A stretch of 64,000 bases of DNA from Acidovorax sp. GBBC 1281 (GCF_028473645.1 NZ_CP097269.1:504001-568000), one strand, 5' to 3'; counted from the stretch's first letter, positions 10,148-24,643 are shown. Numbers and translations: made by a program. The notes: a model not told the origin generated them from the letters alone.

Positions 10148-10912
10148 TCATCCAGCGACGGTGCAGTCCACGCCGGCATCGCGCAGTAGCGCGGGAAAGG
10201 GCTCGGGCGGCGGCGCATCGGTGAACAGCCGGCCGATCTGCGCCAGCGTGGCGGCCTGCACCATCGCCGCGCGGCTGAACTTGCTGTGGTCAGCGGCCAG
10301 CCAGACCTCGCGGGCCTGGGCGATGATGGTCTGCGCCACCTTCACCTCGCGGTAGTCGAAGTCGCGCAGCGTGCCGTCCGACTCGATGCCGGAGATGCCG
10401 ATGAGCGCGATGTCCACCCGGAACTGGCGGATGAAATCCACCGCGGCTTCGCCCACGATGCCGCGGTCGCGCGAGCGCACCACGCCGCCGGCCACGATGA
10501 CTTCGAAGTCGGGCTTGCCGCTCAGGATGGCGGCCACGTTCAGGTTGTTGGTGATGACGCGCAGGCCGCGGTGGTGCATGAGCGCCCGGGCGATGGCTTC
10601 GGTGGTGGTGCCGATGTTGAGGATCAGCGAGCAGTCGTTGGGCACCTGGGCCGCCACGGCGCGCGCGATGCGGGCCTTGCCGTCGGCATGCAGGGTTTCG
10701 CGCTGCGTGTGGCCGAGGTTCTCCACGGTGGAGGTCGGCACCCGCACGCCGCCGTGGAACCGCTGCACCAGCCCCAGTTCGGCCAGCCGCTGCACGTCGC
10801 GCCGCACCGTCTGCAGCGTCACGCCCAAGGTGTCGGCCAGCTCCTCCACGGTGGCGGATTGGCGGGAGCGGACCTCTTCGAGCAGGCGCAGTTGGCGGGG
10901 ATTGGTGTTCAC
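10148..10912 (-). CDS. glpR: DeoR-family regulator GlpR
   Basis: A 254-residue DeoR-type repressor, expected to respond to glycerol-3-phosphate. The N-terminal helix-turn-helix reads [20 protein letters not shown] (about 20-39) and is followed by the family element LQRFHGGV-like sequence ([10 protein letters not shown]). The C-terminal sugar-phosphate sensor domain includes [14 protein letters not shown] and [11 protein letters not shown]. It is transcribed with glpK. A 40-base operator-like sequence lies 63-102 bases upstream of its start and recurs in front of the glycerol transporter operon, which suggests autoregulation plus control of the whole glycerol set. Confidence 0.92.
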   Translation of the reverse strand: MNTNPRQLRLLEEVRSRQSATVEELADTLGVTLQTVRRDVQRLAELGLVQRFHGGVRVPTSTVENLGHTQRETLHADGKARIARAVAAQVPNDCSLILNIGTTTEAIARALMHHRGLRVITNNLNVAAILSGKPDFEVIVAGGVVRSRDRGIVGEAAVDFIRQFRVDIALIGISGIESDGTLRDFDYREVKVAQTIIAQAREVWLAADHSKFSRAAMVQAATLAQIGRLFTDAPPPEPFPALLRDAGVDCTVAG

Positions 10913-10974
10913 GGAGGGTGGGGCAACGAAGCGAAATGAAGGCGCGGGACGGGCAAAGGCGCTGGTCTTACTTT

Positions 10975-11014
10975 AAAGCGAACCAAAACGAACCGTTCCA
11001 GGGTAAACCTTGAT
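10975..11014. promoter_or_regulatory. Candidate GlpR operator upstream of glpR-glpK
   Basis: This 40-base segment matches 34 of 40 positions of the segment at 12730-12769. Two parts are conserved: a GCGAAC-AAAACGAA part (TTCG direct repeats on the other strand, as in DeoR-type sites) and an AGGGTAAACCTTGAT part, whose complement resembles the palindrome before glpD. It lies in the 365-base gap between glpR and the porin gene. Apart from the porin terminator at 11219-11242 I see nothing else in that gap. The GlpR assignment is inference from position and shared sequence. Confidence 0.6.
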
Positions 11015-11218
11015 GAAAAACGATCACAAAGCAACACGCTCGATCGCGGCCGGCCCCTTTCGGGCGGGCTGGGGGTGGGGGAAGGTGCGGTTTGCCGGGC
11101 CTTGCTCGGGAAACCGCAGAGCGAGGGCGTGGTGGAGCTGTGGGAGCCTGGAAGCAGGGCGTGGGGGCAGTGCGCTCGCAGGCGCAGGCCTGAAGGAATG
11201 AAGAATGGCACCCCAACG

Positions 11219-11242
11219 AAAAATCCCCCTTGCGGGGGATTT
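11219..11242 (-). terminator. Intrinsic terminator of the porin gene
   Basis: A nearly perfect hairpin AAATCCCCC-TTGC-GGGGGATTT (11221-11242). In the minus direction it is followed by a run of T (11219-11223 on the complement). It sits 36 bases past the porin stop codon and is well placed to end that transcript. Confidence 0.8.
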
Positions 11243-11277
11243 CGGTGTAGCGCAGTCGGCGGAATGCGCCGGGTGCG

Positions 11278-12543
11278 TCAGAAGCGATGGCGGATCGACA
11301 GCGTCAGACTGTTGACGTCCTTGCCCGGGGCTGACGCCACGCCGCCGAGGAAGCCGTTGCCGCCCAGCAGGTCCTGCGAGGTGTTCTTGTTTTCCAGGTG
11401 CGTCAGCACGGCGCTGACGTCGGTGCGCTTGGACAGGGCGTAGGTGTAGGCCGCGCCGTAGGAATAGCGGTCGGCATCGAACGGCCGCCGGTCATTCATG
11501 TTGTTGTAGGCCACGGTCACGGTGTGCGGGCCGGTGGTGATGCGGTAGCCGATCTGGAACAGGCGGGCATCCTGCTTGAAGGCCTGCACGAAGGCGTTCT
11601 GCACCAGCGTGGCCACGGGGGCGGTGGCCGGGTTGGCCGACAGGCCCGTGGCAATGGTCGACAGGTCGGTGGGGTGGTCGTCCTTGATGGTGGCGTACTG
11701 GCCGGACAGCGTACCCGGCCCGATGTCCAGCGTCGCGCCCAGGATGGCGTTGGTGAGCGACTTCTGGCCCAGCTCGTTGTTGCGGGTGTTGTAGCCGCCG
11801 CCGAAGGAATAGCCGTCGCCCTTGTAGATGGCCATGATGCCCAGCAGCCGCCGTGCGCTCGGCTTGCCGGCCACTTCGCCCGCCGCATACATGGCCGTGG
11901 CGGTGAGCCCGTCCTTTTGCAGCGCGTACTGGATCGAATTGCTCACGCGGATGTCGAAGGAGGCCGGAATCGCCACCAGCTGCCCCAGGGCCAGGCTGGA
12001 CTCGGTTTTCATCGCGTCGAAGTTGCCGGTGGCCAGGTAGCCGGGCGTGTACTGGCGGCCGACGGTGAAGGCGCCGAACGGCGTGACCAGGCCGGTGAAG
12101 ATCTGCCGGTCGAAAATGCTGTTGCCCAAGTTGACGCCCACCTGGGAGCCGATCTGCGCGGCCACGGCCGAGACCGCGGGTTGCAGGGCGGCGGGCAGGC
12201 CCAGCGAGGAGGCGGTGCTGAGCCGGTCCGGCAACTGGCCCAGGGAGGGCGGGCGGTTGCTGAGGCTGCCGGTATCGGCTTCGATCCGCGATTCGAGCGT
12301 GAAGATCGCGCGGTAGCCGCCTCCCAGGTCCTCATTGCCCTTGAAGCCCAGGCGGGACCCTTCCATGTTGCCGCTGGTGAGCCGCGTCAGGTTGCCGCCG
12401 GGGGCGCCGGTCATGTAGTTGATGCCCAGGTCCACCAGGCCATACATGGTGAGGCTGCTGGTGCCTGGCGGCGTGCTCTGCGCCATGGCGACCGACGAGG
12501 CGCAGCCAAGAACGACGGCCGACAGCGTACGCATTTTCTTCAT
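11278..12543 (-). CDS. Gram-negative general porin
   Basis: A 421-residue trimeric beta-barrel porin of the betaproteobacterial type, placed in the outer membrane for diffusion of small solutes. The signal peptide MKKMRTLSAVVLGCASSVAMA ends before QSTPPGTSSLTMYGLVD, the usual first strand. The protein ends in SIRHRF with the terminal Phe needed for barrel assembly. ATG 12541-12543 has AAGGA-like sequence in front; an upstream extension of the frame lacks a signal sequence. It is divergent from the glycerol transporter operon and shares its regulatory region, so it may let glycerol through the outer membrane. Confidence 0.9.
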   Translation of the reverse strand: MKKMRTLSAVVLGCASSVAMAQSTPPGTSSLTMYGLVDLGINYMTGAPGGNLTRLTSGNMEGSRLGFKGNEDLGGGYRAIFTLESRIEADTGSLSNRPPSLGQLPDRLSTASSLGLPAALQPAVSAVAAQIGSQVGVNLGNSIFDRQIFTGLVTPFGAFTVGRQYTPGYLATGNFDAMKTESSLALGQLVAIPASFDIRVSNSIQYALQKDGLTATAMYAAGEVAGKPSARRLLGIMAIYKGDGYSFGGGYNTRNNELGQKSLTNAILGATLDIGPGTLSGQYATIKDDHPTDLSTIATGLSANPATAPVATLVQNAFVQAFKQDARLFQIGYRITTGPHTVTVAYNNMNDRRPFDADRYSYGAAYTYALSKRTDVSAVLTHLENKNTSQDLLGGNGFLGGVASAPGKDVNSLTLSIRHRF

Positions 12544-12729
12544 AAGGACTTCCGAATGGCAAAAAGGGGAGTGGAGGGGCGGCGACAGCATGCGGCGCTT
12601 TTGGAAGGCTGAGACTAGAGGCAACGCCTCGGTCGGTAAAGGAGGGGAATGCCGGACTGGGCATTTGTGACACAGGGGGAAACCCGGAACCCGGTCCCGG
12701 CCGAATGCGGCCCGCCGCATCGCGGCGTT

Positions 12730-12769
12730 GAAGCGAACGAAAACGAATCAATCGAGGGTAAACCTTGAT
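12730..12769. promoter_or_regulatory. Candidate GlpR operator between porin and glpS
   Basis: Second copy of the 40-base motif described at 10975-11014: GAAGCGAACGAAAACGAA followed by AGGGTAAACCTTGAT. Further CGAACGAAA-type half sites continue at 12775-12785. It lies in the 342-base divergent region between the porin gene and the glycerol ABC transporter, about 115 bases before glpS and 190 before the porin start, so one regulator could control both. No clear sigma-70 boxes were assigned. Confidence 0.6.
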
Positions 12770-12885
12770 TCGATACGAACGAAAAAGAACAAAAATGAAG
12801 CCATTCGAAGCGCGCAGGTTCCGTCAGGCACTGCGCGTTTTGCACGTTCAACTGGCCGCAAGGGGCCTTCAGGAAAGGTTGCGTG

Positions 12886-13968
<1,083 letters not shown>

Positions 13969-13969
13969 G

Positions 13970-15042
13970 ATGGCGCGCATCAATCTGGACCTGGCGCACG
14001 CCTACAAGCCCAACCCGCAGCAGGACAGCGACTATGCGCTGCTGCCCCTGTCGATGGAGTTCCGCGACGGCGGCGCCTATGCCTTGCTGGGGCCCTCGGG
14101 CTGCGGCAAGACGACCATGCTCAACATCATGTCGGGCCTGCTCGTGCCCTCGCAGGGCCGCGTGCTGTTCGACGGTAAGGACGTGACCCACGCGAGCCCG
14201 CAGGAGCGCAACATCGCGCAGGTGTTCCAGTTCCCGGTGATCTACGACACCATGACGGTGGCCGAGAACCTCGCCTTTCCGCTCAAGAACCGCAAGGTGC
14301 CAGAGGCCCAGATCCGCCAGCGCGTCGGCCAGATCGCCGAGATGCTGGACATGAGCGGGCAGCTCGACCAGCGCGCTTCGGGCCTGGCGGCCGATGCCAA
14401 GCAGAAGATCTCGCTCGGGCGCGGTCTGGTGCGCTCGGACGTGGCGGCCGTGCTCTTCGATGAGCCCCTCACGGTGATCGATCCGCACCTGAAGTGGCAA
14501 TTGCGCCGCAAGCTCAAGCAGATCCACCACGAACTCAAGCTGACCCTGATCTACGTGACCCACGACCAGGTGGAGGCGCTGACCTTCGCCGAAGAGGTGG
14601 TGGTGATGACGCGCGGGCGCGCCGTGCAGGTGGGCGCGGCCGATGCCCTGTTCGAGCGGCCGCAGCACACCTTCGTGGGTCACTTCATCGGCTCGCCGGG
14701 CATGAACTTCCTGCCCGCGCAGGGCGAGGCGGATGCGATCGTCGTCGCCGGCCACCGCCTGGCGTGGCCCGCGGGCAAGGCTTTGCCGCCCGGCGCGCTG
14801 CAGGTGGGCGTGCGCCCGGAGTACCTGGCCGTCGCGGCCGCAGGGCAGCCCGGCGCGCTGCGCTGCACGGTGGAGAAGGTGCAGGACATCGGCACCTATT
14901 TCCTGCTCACGGCCCGAGTGGGCGAGCACATGCTCAAGGCCCGGATGGGCACGGGCGAGCCGGTGCCATCGGCGGGCGACACGGTCTGGCTGCAGGTGCT
15001 GGGGCAGCACACCTGCTTCTACCAAAACGAGGAACTGCTGGC

Positions 15043-15046
<4 letters not shown>
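13970..15046 (+). CDS. glpT: Glycerol ABC transporter ATP-binding subunit GlpT
   Basis: A 358-residue ABC ATPase, partner of GlpS in the glycerol importer (not the MFS antiporter also called GlpT). Walker A is GPSGCGKT (41-48), Walker B is VLFDEP (161-166), and the H-loop is intact (VTHDQ, H198). The signature motif is missing: in place of LSGGQ the region 137-150 reads ASGLAADAKQKISL. The start overlaps the glpS end closely (one base between stop and ATG). Combined with GlpS, only one of the two ATP sites would be complete. Confidence 0.9.
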
Positions 15047-16744
<1,698 letters not shown>

Positions 16745-16764
16745 CGTGTGAAGGGAGCACAAGC

Positions 16765-16902
16765 ATGAATCACACACTTTCACCGCAGAGCGCGCGATGC
16801 GTCCAAGGCCAGCGGCAGCCGTGGAACGGGCTTGGCCCGGCCGCCCGCTGCGTCCCCCGGGGAGGAAGCGCCGCAGGCGCTCAGGGAGGTACCCATGTTT
16901 GA
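16765..16902 (+). CDS. Possible small leader ORF before glpU
   Basis: A 45-codon frame with AAGGGAG eight bases before ATG 16765, ending at TGA 16900-16902 inside the start of glpU. The predicted peptide (MNHTLSPQSARCVQGQRQPW and on) is Arg/Gly-rich and has no known family. The DNA from about 16800 to 16890 resembles the GC-rich intergenic elements of Comamonadaceae, so this may not be a gene at all. If translated, it could couple glpU to glpQ. Confidence 0.25.
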   Translation: MNHTLSPQSARCVQGQRQPWNGLGPAARCVPRGGSAAGAQGGTHV

Positions 16903-17203
16903 GTGGATGGCCTGGACCACGCCGGTGGCCGTTTTCTTCCTGTGCATCGTGCTCATGCTGGCCGGTATGACGGTGTGGGAAATCAAGTCCCCCACCACGC
17001 TGCGGCGTGGCTGGCTGCCGCTGGCGACGACGCGCGGCGACCGCCTCTTCATCGGCCTGCTGGCAGCCGCCTATGTGAACCTGGCCTTCGTGGGCATCAG
17101 CGGGCACCTGGTGCAGTGGTTTTCGCTGTCGGCCGAGCCGTCGATCTGGATCAGCTTCGTGCTGTCGATGGCCTTGCTGGTGCTGATCCTGCGCAAGGGC
17201 TGA
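16895..17203 (+). CDS. glpU: Small membrane protein GlpU (DUF2160)
   Basis: A 102-residue hydrophobic protein with about three membrane segments (TPVAVFFLCIVLMLAGMTVW, LFIGLLAAAYVNLAFVGI, ISFVLSMALLVLIL). Proteins of the DUF2160 type occur in glycerol ABC operons between the permeases and the binding protein, as in Rhizobium glpSTPQUV. Its exact role in uptake is unknown. GGGAGGT at 16884-16890 sits four bases before ATG 16895. Confidence 0.85.
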   Translation: MFEWMAWTTPVAVFFLCIVLMLAGMTVWEIKSPTTLRRGWLPLATTRGDRLFIGLLAAAYVNLAFVGISGHLVQWFSLSAEPSIWISFVLSMALLVLILRKG

Positions 17204-17316
17204 CGGCACGGTTGCCGGGAGTTTTTTCTGCCGCCGGTCCGACCCATCCCCCGGACCCGGCGGCCGCTGGAATGCAAAGGGGAGTCGATTCAACTGACTA
17301 TCAGGAGACAAGCACT

Positions 17317-19047
<1,731 letters not shown>

Positions 19048-19059
19048 CCCGGCAGGATG

Positions 19060-19089
19060 GGCCGGCGCCCACGCACCGCCGGCCTGATT
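19060..19089 (+). terminator. Possible terminator after glpV
   Basis: A GGCCGGCG / CGCCGGCC hairpin (19060-19067 with 19077-19084, loop of nine) is followed by only a weak T tract (TGATTTG). It could end the transporter transcript before glpD, but termination may be partial, giving some readthrough into glpD. Confidence 0.4.
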
Positions 19090-19152
19090 TGCCCACCTCC
19101 CGCCCTCGTCCTTGTCTGCAAGGGCCTGGGCGGATTTGTTTTTTGCGGCGAA

Positions 19153-19170
19153 TCAAGGGTTAACCCTTGG
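19153..19170. promoter_or_regulatory. Palindromic operator before glpD
   Basis: TCAAGGGTTAACCCTTGG is an almost perfect inverted repeat 31 bases upstream of the glpD start. The left half is closely similar to the complement of the AGGGTAAACCTTGA block found in front of glpR and glpS. The likely regulator is GlpR or another factor shared by the glycerol genes; this is inferred from position and shared sequence. Confidence 0.6.
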
Positions 19171-19200
19171 TTTTTCCGAGACGCATGGACAATCGATCCC

Positions 19201-20793
19201 ATGAATACCGTGACCACCCCCCTGTACACCAAGCGCTCCGAACTGCTGGCTCGGCTGGCCGAGCCCCGCCTCTACGACCTGGCGGTGATCGGGGGCGGCG
19301 CGACAGGCCTGGGCGTGGCACTGGACGCCGCCGCGCGGGGCTTCAGCGTAGTCCTGGTGGAGTCGCACGATTTCGCCAAGGGAACATCCTCCCGCGCCAC
19401 CAAGCTGGTGCACGGGGGCGTGCGCTATCTGGCGCAGGGCAATATCTCCCTCGTGCGCGAAGCGCTGCACGAGCGCACCACGCTGCTGAACAACGCCCCC
19501 CACCTGGCGCAGCCGCTGCCTTTCGTGATGCCGTCCTACCGCTATTGGGAAACGCCGTTCTACGGCATGGGACTCAAGGCCTACGACGTCCTGGCGGGCA
19601 AGGCCGGCCTGGGCGCCACCGAATTCCTGGGCCGGGAAAGCACCTTGCGCCTGCTGCCCACGGCCCGCAAGGAAGGGCTCAAAGGCGGGGTCAAGTACTG
19701 GGACGGCCAGTTCGACGACGCCCGGCTGGCGCTCGCCTTGGCCCGTACGGCGGCGCAGCGCGGGGCCTTGCTCGTCAACTACTGCTCCGCCCGCGATCTG
19801 GTGCACGAGGCTGGCAAGGTGGCGGGTTTCACCTGCGAGGACCGCGAAACCGGCACCACCTATACCGTGCGCGCGAAATGCGTGGTCAATGCCACCGGTG
19901 TGTGGGTGGACGCGTTCCGCCAGCAGGATGCCGCGGCGCTCGGACGCCCCGCCAAGCCCATCGTGGCCCCCAGCCAGGGCGTGCACATCGTGGTGGACCG
20001 CGAGTTCCTGCCTTCCGACCATGCGCTCATGGTGCCCAAGACCGCCGATGGCCGGGTGCTGTTTGCCGTGCCGTGGCTGGGCAAGGTCATCCTGGGGACG
20101 ACAGACAGCCCCCGCCAGGACCTGGCCCTCGAGCCCCTGCCGTTCAAGGAGGAAGTGGCGTTCATCCTGAGCGAATCCGCCCGCTACCTGACCCGGGCGC
20201 CCGCGCCTTCGGATGTGCGCAGCATCTGGGTCGGATTGCGTCCTCTGGTCAAGCCGCAGGACGACGACGGTGACAACACGAAGAGCATCAGCCGCGAGCA
20301 CACCGTGATCGCCAGCTCGAGCGGACTGGTCACCGTCACCGGCGGAAAATGGACCACGTACCGCGCCATGGCGGAGGACGTGTTGCAAAAATGCTTCACT
20401 GCGGGGTTGCTGGCGGAACGCCCCAGCGGCGTGACGCGCCATCTTCCCCTCGTGGGCTCGCCCCAGCAGGCGGTGCCGCACCGCATCAGCGCGCCCCAAG
20501 GCCTGCACTCCTATGGCAGCGAGGCATCCTTCATCGACGGTCTGCCAGGCGCGGACGCCGCGCTGTCAGAGGGGCTGACCGAGGCGATGGTGCGATTCGC
20601 CGCCCGCTACGAGTACGCCCGCACGGTGGAAGACGTGCTGGCCCGTCGCAGCCGGATGCTTTTCCTGGATGCGGCCCAAGCCGCTCGTCTGGCTCCGCGC
20701 GTGGGCGAGATCCTGCGCGAGGAACTTGGCCTCGACCCCCAACTGGAGGTGTTTCAGGCGTTGGCCCGGCAGTATTTGGACGTCCCGTTGTGA
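19201..20793 (+). CDS. glpD: Aerobic glycerol-3-phosphate dehydrogenase
   Basis: A 530-residue FAD enzyme that oxidises glycerol-3-phosphate to dihydroxyacetone phosphate at the inner membrane and passes electrons to ubiquinone. It shows the dinucleotide-binding site LAVIGGGATGLGVALDAAARG (about 26-46), the family signature GTSSRATKLVHGGVRYL, and the C-terminal signature VTVTGGKWTTYR. The length is typical. ATG 19201 follows the operator palindrome. It completes the pathway formed with GlpSTPQUV (uptake) and GlpK (phosphorylation). Confidence 0.96.
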   Translation: MNTVTTPLYTKRSELLARLAEPRLYDLAVIGGGATGLGVALDAAARGFSVVLVESHDFAKGTSSRATKLVHGGVRYLAQGNISLVREALHERTTLLNNAPHLAQPLPFVMPSYRYWETPFYGMGLKAYDVLAGKAGLGATEFLGRESTLRLLPTARKEGLKGGVKYWDGQFDDARLALALARTAAQRGALLVNYCSARDLVHEAGKVAGFTCEDRETGTTYTVRAKCVVNATGVWVDAFRQQDAAALGRPAKPIVAPSQGVHIVVDREFLPSDHALMVPKTADGRVLFAVPWLGKVILGTTDSPRQDLALEPLPFKEEVAFILSESARYLTRAPAPSDVRSIWVGLRPLVKPQDDDGDNTKSISREHTVIASSSGLVTVTGGKWTTYRAMAEDVLQKCFTAGLLAERPSGVTRHLPLVGSPQQAVPHRISAPQGLHSYGSEASFIDGLPGADAALSEGLTEAMVRFAARYEYARTVEDVLARRSRMLFLDAAQAARLAPRVGEILREELGLDPQLEVFQALARQYLDVPL

Positions 20794-20798
20794 AGTGC

Positions 20799-20827
20799 TT
20801 GACGCCAGTTTCGCTTTTTGACAAAAT
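20799..20827 (+). promoter_or_regulatory. Promoter of the spc ribosomal operon
   Basis: TTGACG (20799-20804), a 17-base spacer and CAAAAT (20822-20827) form a sigma-70-type promoter starting six bases after the glpD stop. The transcript would carry a leader of roughly 150 bases before rplN. The leader contains the hairpin TGCTGCAAA-tgg-TTTGCGGCA near 20876-20896. This means the spc genes here have their own promoter instead of being transcribed from the S10 operon. Confidence 0.65.
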
Positions 20828-20987
20828 CGAGGGCTTCGCGTTTCAAGCGCGAGGTTTCTGCCCAGCGGGAAGTGCTGCAAATGGTTTGCGGCATGGACGA
20901 CGGGCCCAAGACTGATTGGCTGATCTTCAGCCCTTGAGACGTTCTCTGGGGCTGTCAATCCTGCCGGTGCAAGTTGGGAATATTGAA

Positions 20988-21356
20988 ATGATCCAGACAG
21001 AATCTCGGTTAGACGTTGCCGACAACACCGGCGCGAAGTCCGTCCTGTGCATCAAGGTGCTGGGTGGTTCCAAGCGTCGCTACGCCAGTGTCGGCGACAT
21101 CATCAAGGTGAGCATCAAGGAAGCCGCTCCGCGTGGCCGCGTCAAAAAAGGCGAGGTCTATAGCGCAGTGGTGGTTCGTACGGCGAAGGGTATTCGTCGT
21201 GGCGACGGTTCGCTCGTCAAATTCGATGGCAACGCAGCAGTGTTGCTCAATGCAAAGCTGGAGCCCATCGGCACCCGCATCTTCGGGCCCGTGACGCGTG
21301 AACTGCGTACCGAGAAGTTCATGAAGATCGTGTCCCTGGCTCCTGAAGTTCTCTGA
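20988..21356 (+). CDS. rplN: 50S ribosomal protein L14
   Basis: 122 residues, the standard length. L14 binds 23S rRNA near the L19/L3 area and contributes to bridges with the 30S subunit. The N-terminus [19 protein letters not shown] and the [19 protein letters not shown] block are diagnostic. It is the first gene of the spc-type cluster. Its upstream neighbour is glpD, not rpsQ. Confidence 0.98.
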   Translation: MIQTESRLDVADNTGAKSVLCIKVLGGSKRRYASVGDIIKVSIKEAAPRGRVKKGEVYSAVVVRTAKGIRRGDGSLVKFDGNAAVLLNAKLEPIGTRIFGPVTRELRTEKFMKIVSLAPEVL

Positions 21357-21365
21357 GGACGCGCC

Positions 21366-21686
21366 ATGAACAAGATTCGCAAGGGCGACGAAATCGTTGT
21401 GCTCACCGGGCGCGACAAGGGTAAGCGCGGCACGGTGTCGCTGCGCAAGGATGACTCCTATCTGGTCATCGACGGTATCAACCTGGTCAAGAAGCATGTC
21501 AAGCCGAACCCCATGAAGGGTACGACCGGCGGCATCGTGGAAAAGGCCATGCCGATCCATCAGTCCAACGTGGCCATTTTCAATGCGGCTACCGGCAAGG
21601 CTGATCGTGTAGGTATCAAGGTGCAGGCTGATGGTGCGCGCGTTCGCGTGTTCAAGTCCAGCGGCGCTGAAATCAAGGCGGCCTAA
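21366..21686 (+). CDS. rplX: 50S ribosomal protein L24
   Basis: 106 residues with a KOW motif at the N-terminus ([18 protein letters not shown]). L24 is an assembly initiator of the 50S subunit near the exit tunnel. The gap from rplN is nine bases. Confidence 0.97.
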   Translation: MNKIRKGDEIVVLTGRDKGKRGTVSLRKDDSYLVIDGINLVKKHVKPNPMKGTTGGIVEKAMPIHQSNVAIFNAATGKADRVGIKVQADGARVRVFKSSGAEIKAA

Positions 21687-21695
21687 GGAGTCAAC

Positions 21696-22235
21696 ATGGC
21701 ACGACTGCAACAACACTACCGCGAAAAAATCGCCCCCGAACTCGCCAAGCAGTTCGGTTACACCTCTCCGATGCAAGTCCCTCGGCTGACGAAGATCACC
21801 CTGAACATGGGTGTGAGCGAAGCCGTGTCGGACAAGAAGGTGATGGACAACGCCGTCGCCGATCTGACCAAGATCGCTGGCCAGAAGCCCGTGGTGACCA
21901 AGGCCAAGAAGGCCATCGCCGGTTTCAAGATCCGCGAAGGCCAGGCCATCGGCTGCATGGTCACCCTGCGTGGCGTTCAGATGTACGAATTCCTGGATCG
22001 TTTCGTGACCGTGGCTCTGCCTCGCGTCCGTGACTTCCGCGGTATCTCTGGCCGGGCTTTCGATGGCCGTGGCAACTACAACATCGGTGTCAAGGAACAG
22101 ATCATTTTCCCTGAAATCGAGTACGACAAGGTGGATGCCTTGCGCGGTCTCAACATCAGCATCACCACGACGGCACGTAGCGATGAAGAAGCGAAGGCGC
22201 TTCTCGCTGGTTTCCGTTTCCCGTTCAAGAACTGA
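21696..22235 (+). CDS. rplE: 50S ribosomal protein L5
   Basis: 179 residues, full length. L5 binds 5S rRNA in the central protuberance. Typical segments are [17 protein letters not shown] and [18 protein letters not shown]. The gap from rplX is nine bases, within the same operon. Confidence 0.98.
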   Translation: MARLQQHYREKIAPELAKQFGYTSPMQVPRLTKITLNMGVSEAVSDKKVMDNAVADLTKIAGQKPVVTKAKKAIAGFKIREGQAIGCMVTLRGVQMYEFLDRFVTVALPRVRDFRGISGRAFDGRGNYNIGVKEQIIFPEIEYDKVDALRGLNISITTTARSDEEAKALLAGFRFPFKN

Positions 22236-22243
22236 GGCAGCGT

Positions 22244-22549
22244 ATGGCTAAAGTAGCTTTGATCCAGCGCGAACTGAAGCGCGAAAAATTGGCCGCCAAG
22301 TACGCAGCAAAGTATGCGGAATTGAAGGCAGTTGCCAGCGACATGAAGCGCAGCGATGAAGAGCGTGAAGCAGCCCGTCTGGGCCTGCAAAAGCTCCCAC
22401 GCAACGCCAACCCCACGCGTCAGCGCAACCGTTGCGAAATCACCGGTCGCCCACGTGGCACGTTCCGCCAATTCGGTCTGGCTCGCGCAAAGATCCGTGA
22501 ACTGGCTTTTGCCGGCGACATCCCTGGTGTCACCAAGGCCAGCTGGTAA
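22244..22549 (+). CDS. rpsN: 30S ribosomal protein S14, zinc-independent form
   Basis: 101 residues. This is the long form with only one cysteine, so the zinc ribbon of the short form is absent. The C-terminal [20 protein letters not shown] is characteristic. S14 helps assemble the 30S head. Confidence 0.97.
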   Translation: MAKVALIQRELKREKLAAKYAAKYAELKAVASDMKRSDEEREAARLGLQKLPRNANPTRQRNRCEITGRPRGTFRQFGLARAKIRELAFAGDIPGVTKASW

Positions 22550-22569
22550 GCGGGCAGGAGAGATACAAC

Positions 22570-22965
22570 ATGAGCATGAGTGATCCCATCGCTGACTTGC
22601 TGACCCGCATTCGCAACGCGCAAATGGTGTCCAAGGCAACCGTGCTGGTGCCGTCTTCCAAAGTGAAGATCGCCATCGCACAAGTGCTGAAGGACGAGGG
22701 TTATATCGACGGCTTCCAGGTCAAGACCGAAGCCGGCAAGTCCGAACTTGAAATCGCCCTGAAGTACTACGCCGGTCGTCCGGTGATCGAGCGTATCGAG
22801 CGCGTGAGCCGTCCTGGCCTGCGTGTGTACAAAGGCCGTGATTCCATCCCGCAAGTCATGAACGGTCTGGGTGTGGCGATTGTCACGACGCCCAAGGGCG
22901 TGATGACCGATCGCAAAGCGCGCGCTACCGGTGTCGGCGGCGAAGTGCTTTGCTACGTCGCTTAA
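22570..22965 (+). CDS. rpsH: 30S ribosomal protein S8
   Basis: 131 residues beginning [19 protein letters not shown]8 binds the central domain of 16S rRNA. In E. coli it also represses the spc operon by binding the rplE mRNA region; whether that control exists here was not tested. The gap after rpsN is 20 bases. Confidence 0.98.
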   Translation: MSMSDPIADLLTRIRNAQMVSKATVLVPSSKVKIAIAQVLKDEGYIDGFQVKTEAGKSELEIALKYYAGRPVIERIERVSRPGLRVYKGRDSIPQVMNGLGVAIVTTPKGVMTDRKARATGVGGEVLCYVA

Positions 22966-22989
22966 ACGTGGCATTGAGGAGTAACTGAA

Positions 22990-23523
22990 ATGTCCCGCGT
23001 AGGAAAAATGCCGGTGACCATCCCCGCAGGTGTGGATGTGTCCATCAAGGACGACCAGATCAATGTGAAGGGTACTGGCGGCACGCTGTCGCTGACCCAG
23101 AGCGCGCTTGTGAAGGTCTCCATCAAGGACGGCAAGCTCAGCTTCGAGCCTGTCAACGAGTCCCGTGAAGCGAATGCCATGAGTGGCACGATCCGCCAGT
23201 TGGTGAACAACATGGTGGTGGGTGTCAGCAAGGGCTTCGAAAAGAAGCTGAACCTGATCGGCGTGGGCTACAAGGCCCAGGCTGCAGGTGCCAAGCTGAA
23301 TCTGAGCGTGGGTTACTCGCACCCCGTGAACTTCGAAATGCCTGCTGGCATCACGGTTGCGACTCCGACCCCGACCGAAATCGTGATCAAGGGTGCCGAC
23401 CGCCAGCGCGTCGGCCAATTGGCCGCTGAGATCCGTGCCGTTCGTCCGCCCGAGCCCTACAAGGGCAAAGGCATCCGTTATTCGGACGAAAAAGTCACGA
23501 TCAAAGAGACCAAGAAGAAATAA
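22990..23523 (+). CDS. rplF: 50S ribosomal protein L6
   Basis: 177 residues with the two repeated L6 domains and the C-terminal signature [15 protein letters not shown]6 lies near the factor-binding centre of the 50S subunit. ATG 22990 has GAGGAG upstream. Confidence 0.98.
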   Translation: MSRVGKMPVTIPAGVDVSIKDDQINVKGTGGTLSLTQSALVKVSIKDGKLSFEPVNESREANAMSGTIRQLVNNMVVGVSKGFEKKLNLIGVGYKAQAAGAKLNLSVGYSHPVNFEMPAGITVATPTPTEIVIKGADRQRVGQLAAEIRAVRPPEPYKGKGIRYSDEKVTIKETKKK

Positions 23524-23534
23524 GGAGCTGCAAC

Positions 23535-23900
23535 ATGTTGACCAAGAAAGAGCAGCGTCTTCGTCGTTCGCGCCAGACCCGCATTCGCATTGCGCAGCAA
23601 GGCGTGGCGCGTTTGACGGTGAACCGCACGAACCTTCACATCTACGCCAGTGTTATCTCCGGCGACGGCAGCAAGGTCCTGGCCAGTGCATCGACGGCAG
23701 AAGCCGATGTGCGCAAGTCCCTCGGTGGCTCTGGCAAGGGTGGCAATGCCACCGCTGCCCAGATCATCGGCAAGCGCATCGCTGAAAAGGCGAAGGCGGC
23801 CGGCATCGAGAAGGTTGCATTCGATCGTGCAGGTTTTGCCTATCACGGCCGCGTCAAGGCTTTGGCCGACGCTGCACGTGAAGCTGGCCTGCAGTTCTAA
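23535..23900 (+). CDS. rplR: 50S ribosomal protein L18
   Basis: 121 residues; binds 5S rRNA together with L5. The basic N-terminus ([18 protein letters not shown]) and the C-terminal [20 protein letters not shown] are standard. The gap from rplF is 11 bases. Confidence 0.98.
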   Translation: MLTKKEQRLRRSRQTRIRIAQQGVARLTVNRTNLHIYASVISGDGSKVLASASTAEADVRKSLGGSGKGGNATAAQIIGKRIAEKAKAAGIEKVAFDRAGFAYHGRVKALADAAREAGLQF

Positions 23901-23917
23901 GCGGAGCGAAATACAAA

Positions 23918-24436
23918 ATGGCTAAATTTCAACCCAAAGTGCAGAGCGAAGGTCAGGACGACGGTCTGCGCGAAAAAATGATCGCGGTGAACCGCGTGAC
24001 CAAAGTCGTGAAGGGTGGCCGTATTCTCGGTTTCGCCGCACTGACTGTGGTCGGCGACGGTGATGGCCGCGTCGGCATGGGTAAGGGCAAGTCGAAAGAA
24101 GTGCCTGCAGCCGTGCAAAAGGCAATGGAAGAAGCTCGCCGCAATCTGGTGAAGGTGTCGCTCAAGAACGGCACCATCCACCATCAAGTGACGGGCCACC
24201 ATGGTGCTGCACACGTGATGATGGCTCCCGCCCCTAAGGGTACGGGCATCATTGCGGGCGGCCCGATGCGTGCTGTGTTTGAAGTGTTGGGCATCACCGA
24301 CATCGTGGCCAAGAGCCACGGTTCGTCGAACCCCTACAACATGGTCCGCGCAACGTTCGATGCGCTGGTGCATTCCACGACCCCCTCGGAAGTGGCTGCC
24401 AAGCGCGGCAAGTCGGTCGAAGACATCTTCGCCTGA
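23918..24436 (+). CDS. rpsE: 30S ribosomal protein S5
   Basis: 172 residues with the double-stranded RNA-binding-like N-terminal domain ([19 protein letters not shown]) and [19 protein letters not shown]5 supports decoding accuracy. The gap from rplR is 17 bases. Confidence 0.98.
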   Translation: MAKFQPKVQSEGQDDGLREKMIAVNRVTKVVKGGRILGFAALTVVGDGDGRVGMGKGKSKEVPAAVQKAMEEARRNLVKVSLKNGTIHHQVTGHHGAAHVMMAPAPKGTGIIAGGPMRAVFEVLGITDIVAKSHGSSNPYNMVRATFDALVHSTTPSEVAAKRGKSVEDIFA

Positions 24437-24450
24437 ACGGAGTTGAGCAA

Positions 24451-24633
24451 ATGACTACGCAACAAACCGTCAAGATTCAACTGGTGCGCAGCCCGATCGG
24501 CACCAAGGAATCGCACCGTGCCACCGTACGCGGCCTGGGCCTGCGCAAGCTGAACAGCATCAGCGAACTGCAGGACAGCCCTGAAGTGCGCGGCATGATT
24601 AACAAGATCAGTTATCTGGTCAAAGTCCTCTGA
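24451..24633 (+). CDS. rpmD: 50S ribosomal protein L30
   Basis: 60 residues, full length for this small 23S rRNA-binding protein. [19 protein letters not shown] is the family N-terminus. Confidence 0.97.
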   Translation: MTTQQTVKIQLVRSPIGTKESHRATVRGLGLRKLNSISELQDSPEVRGMINKISYLVKVL

Positions 24634-24643
24634 GAGGTTGATG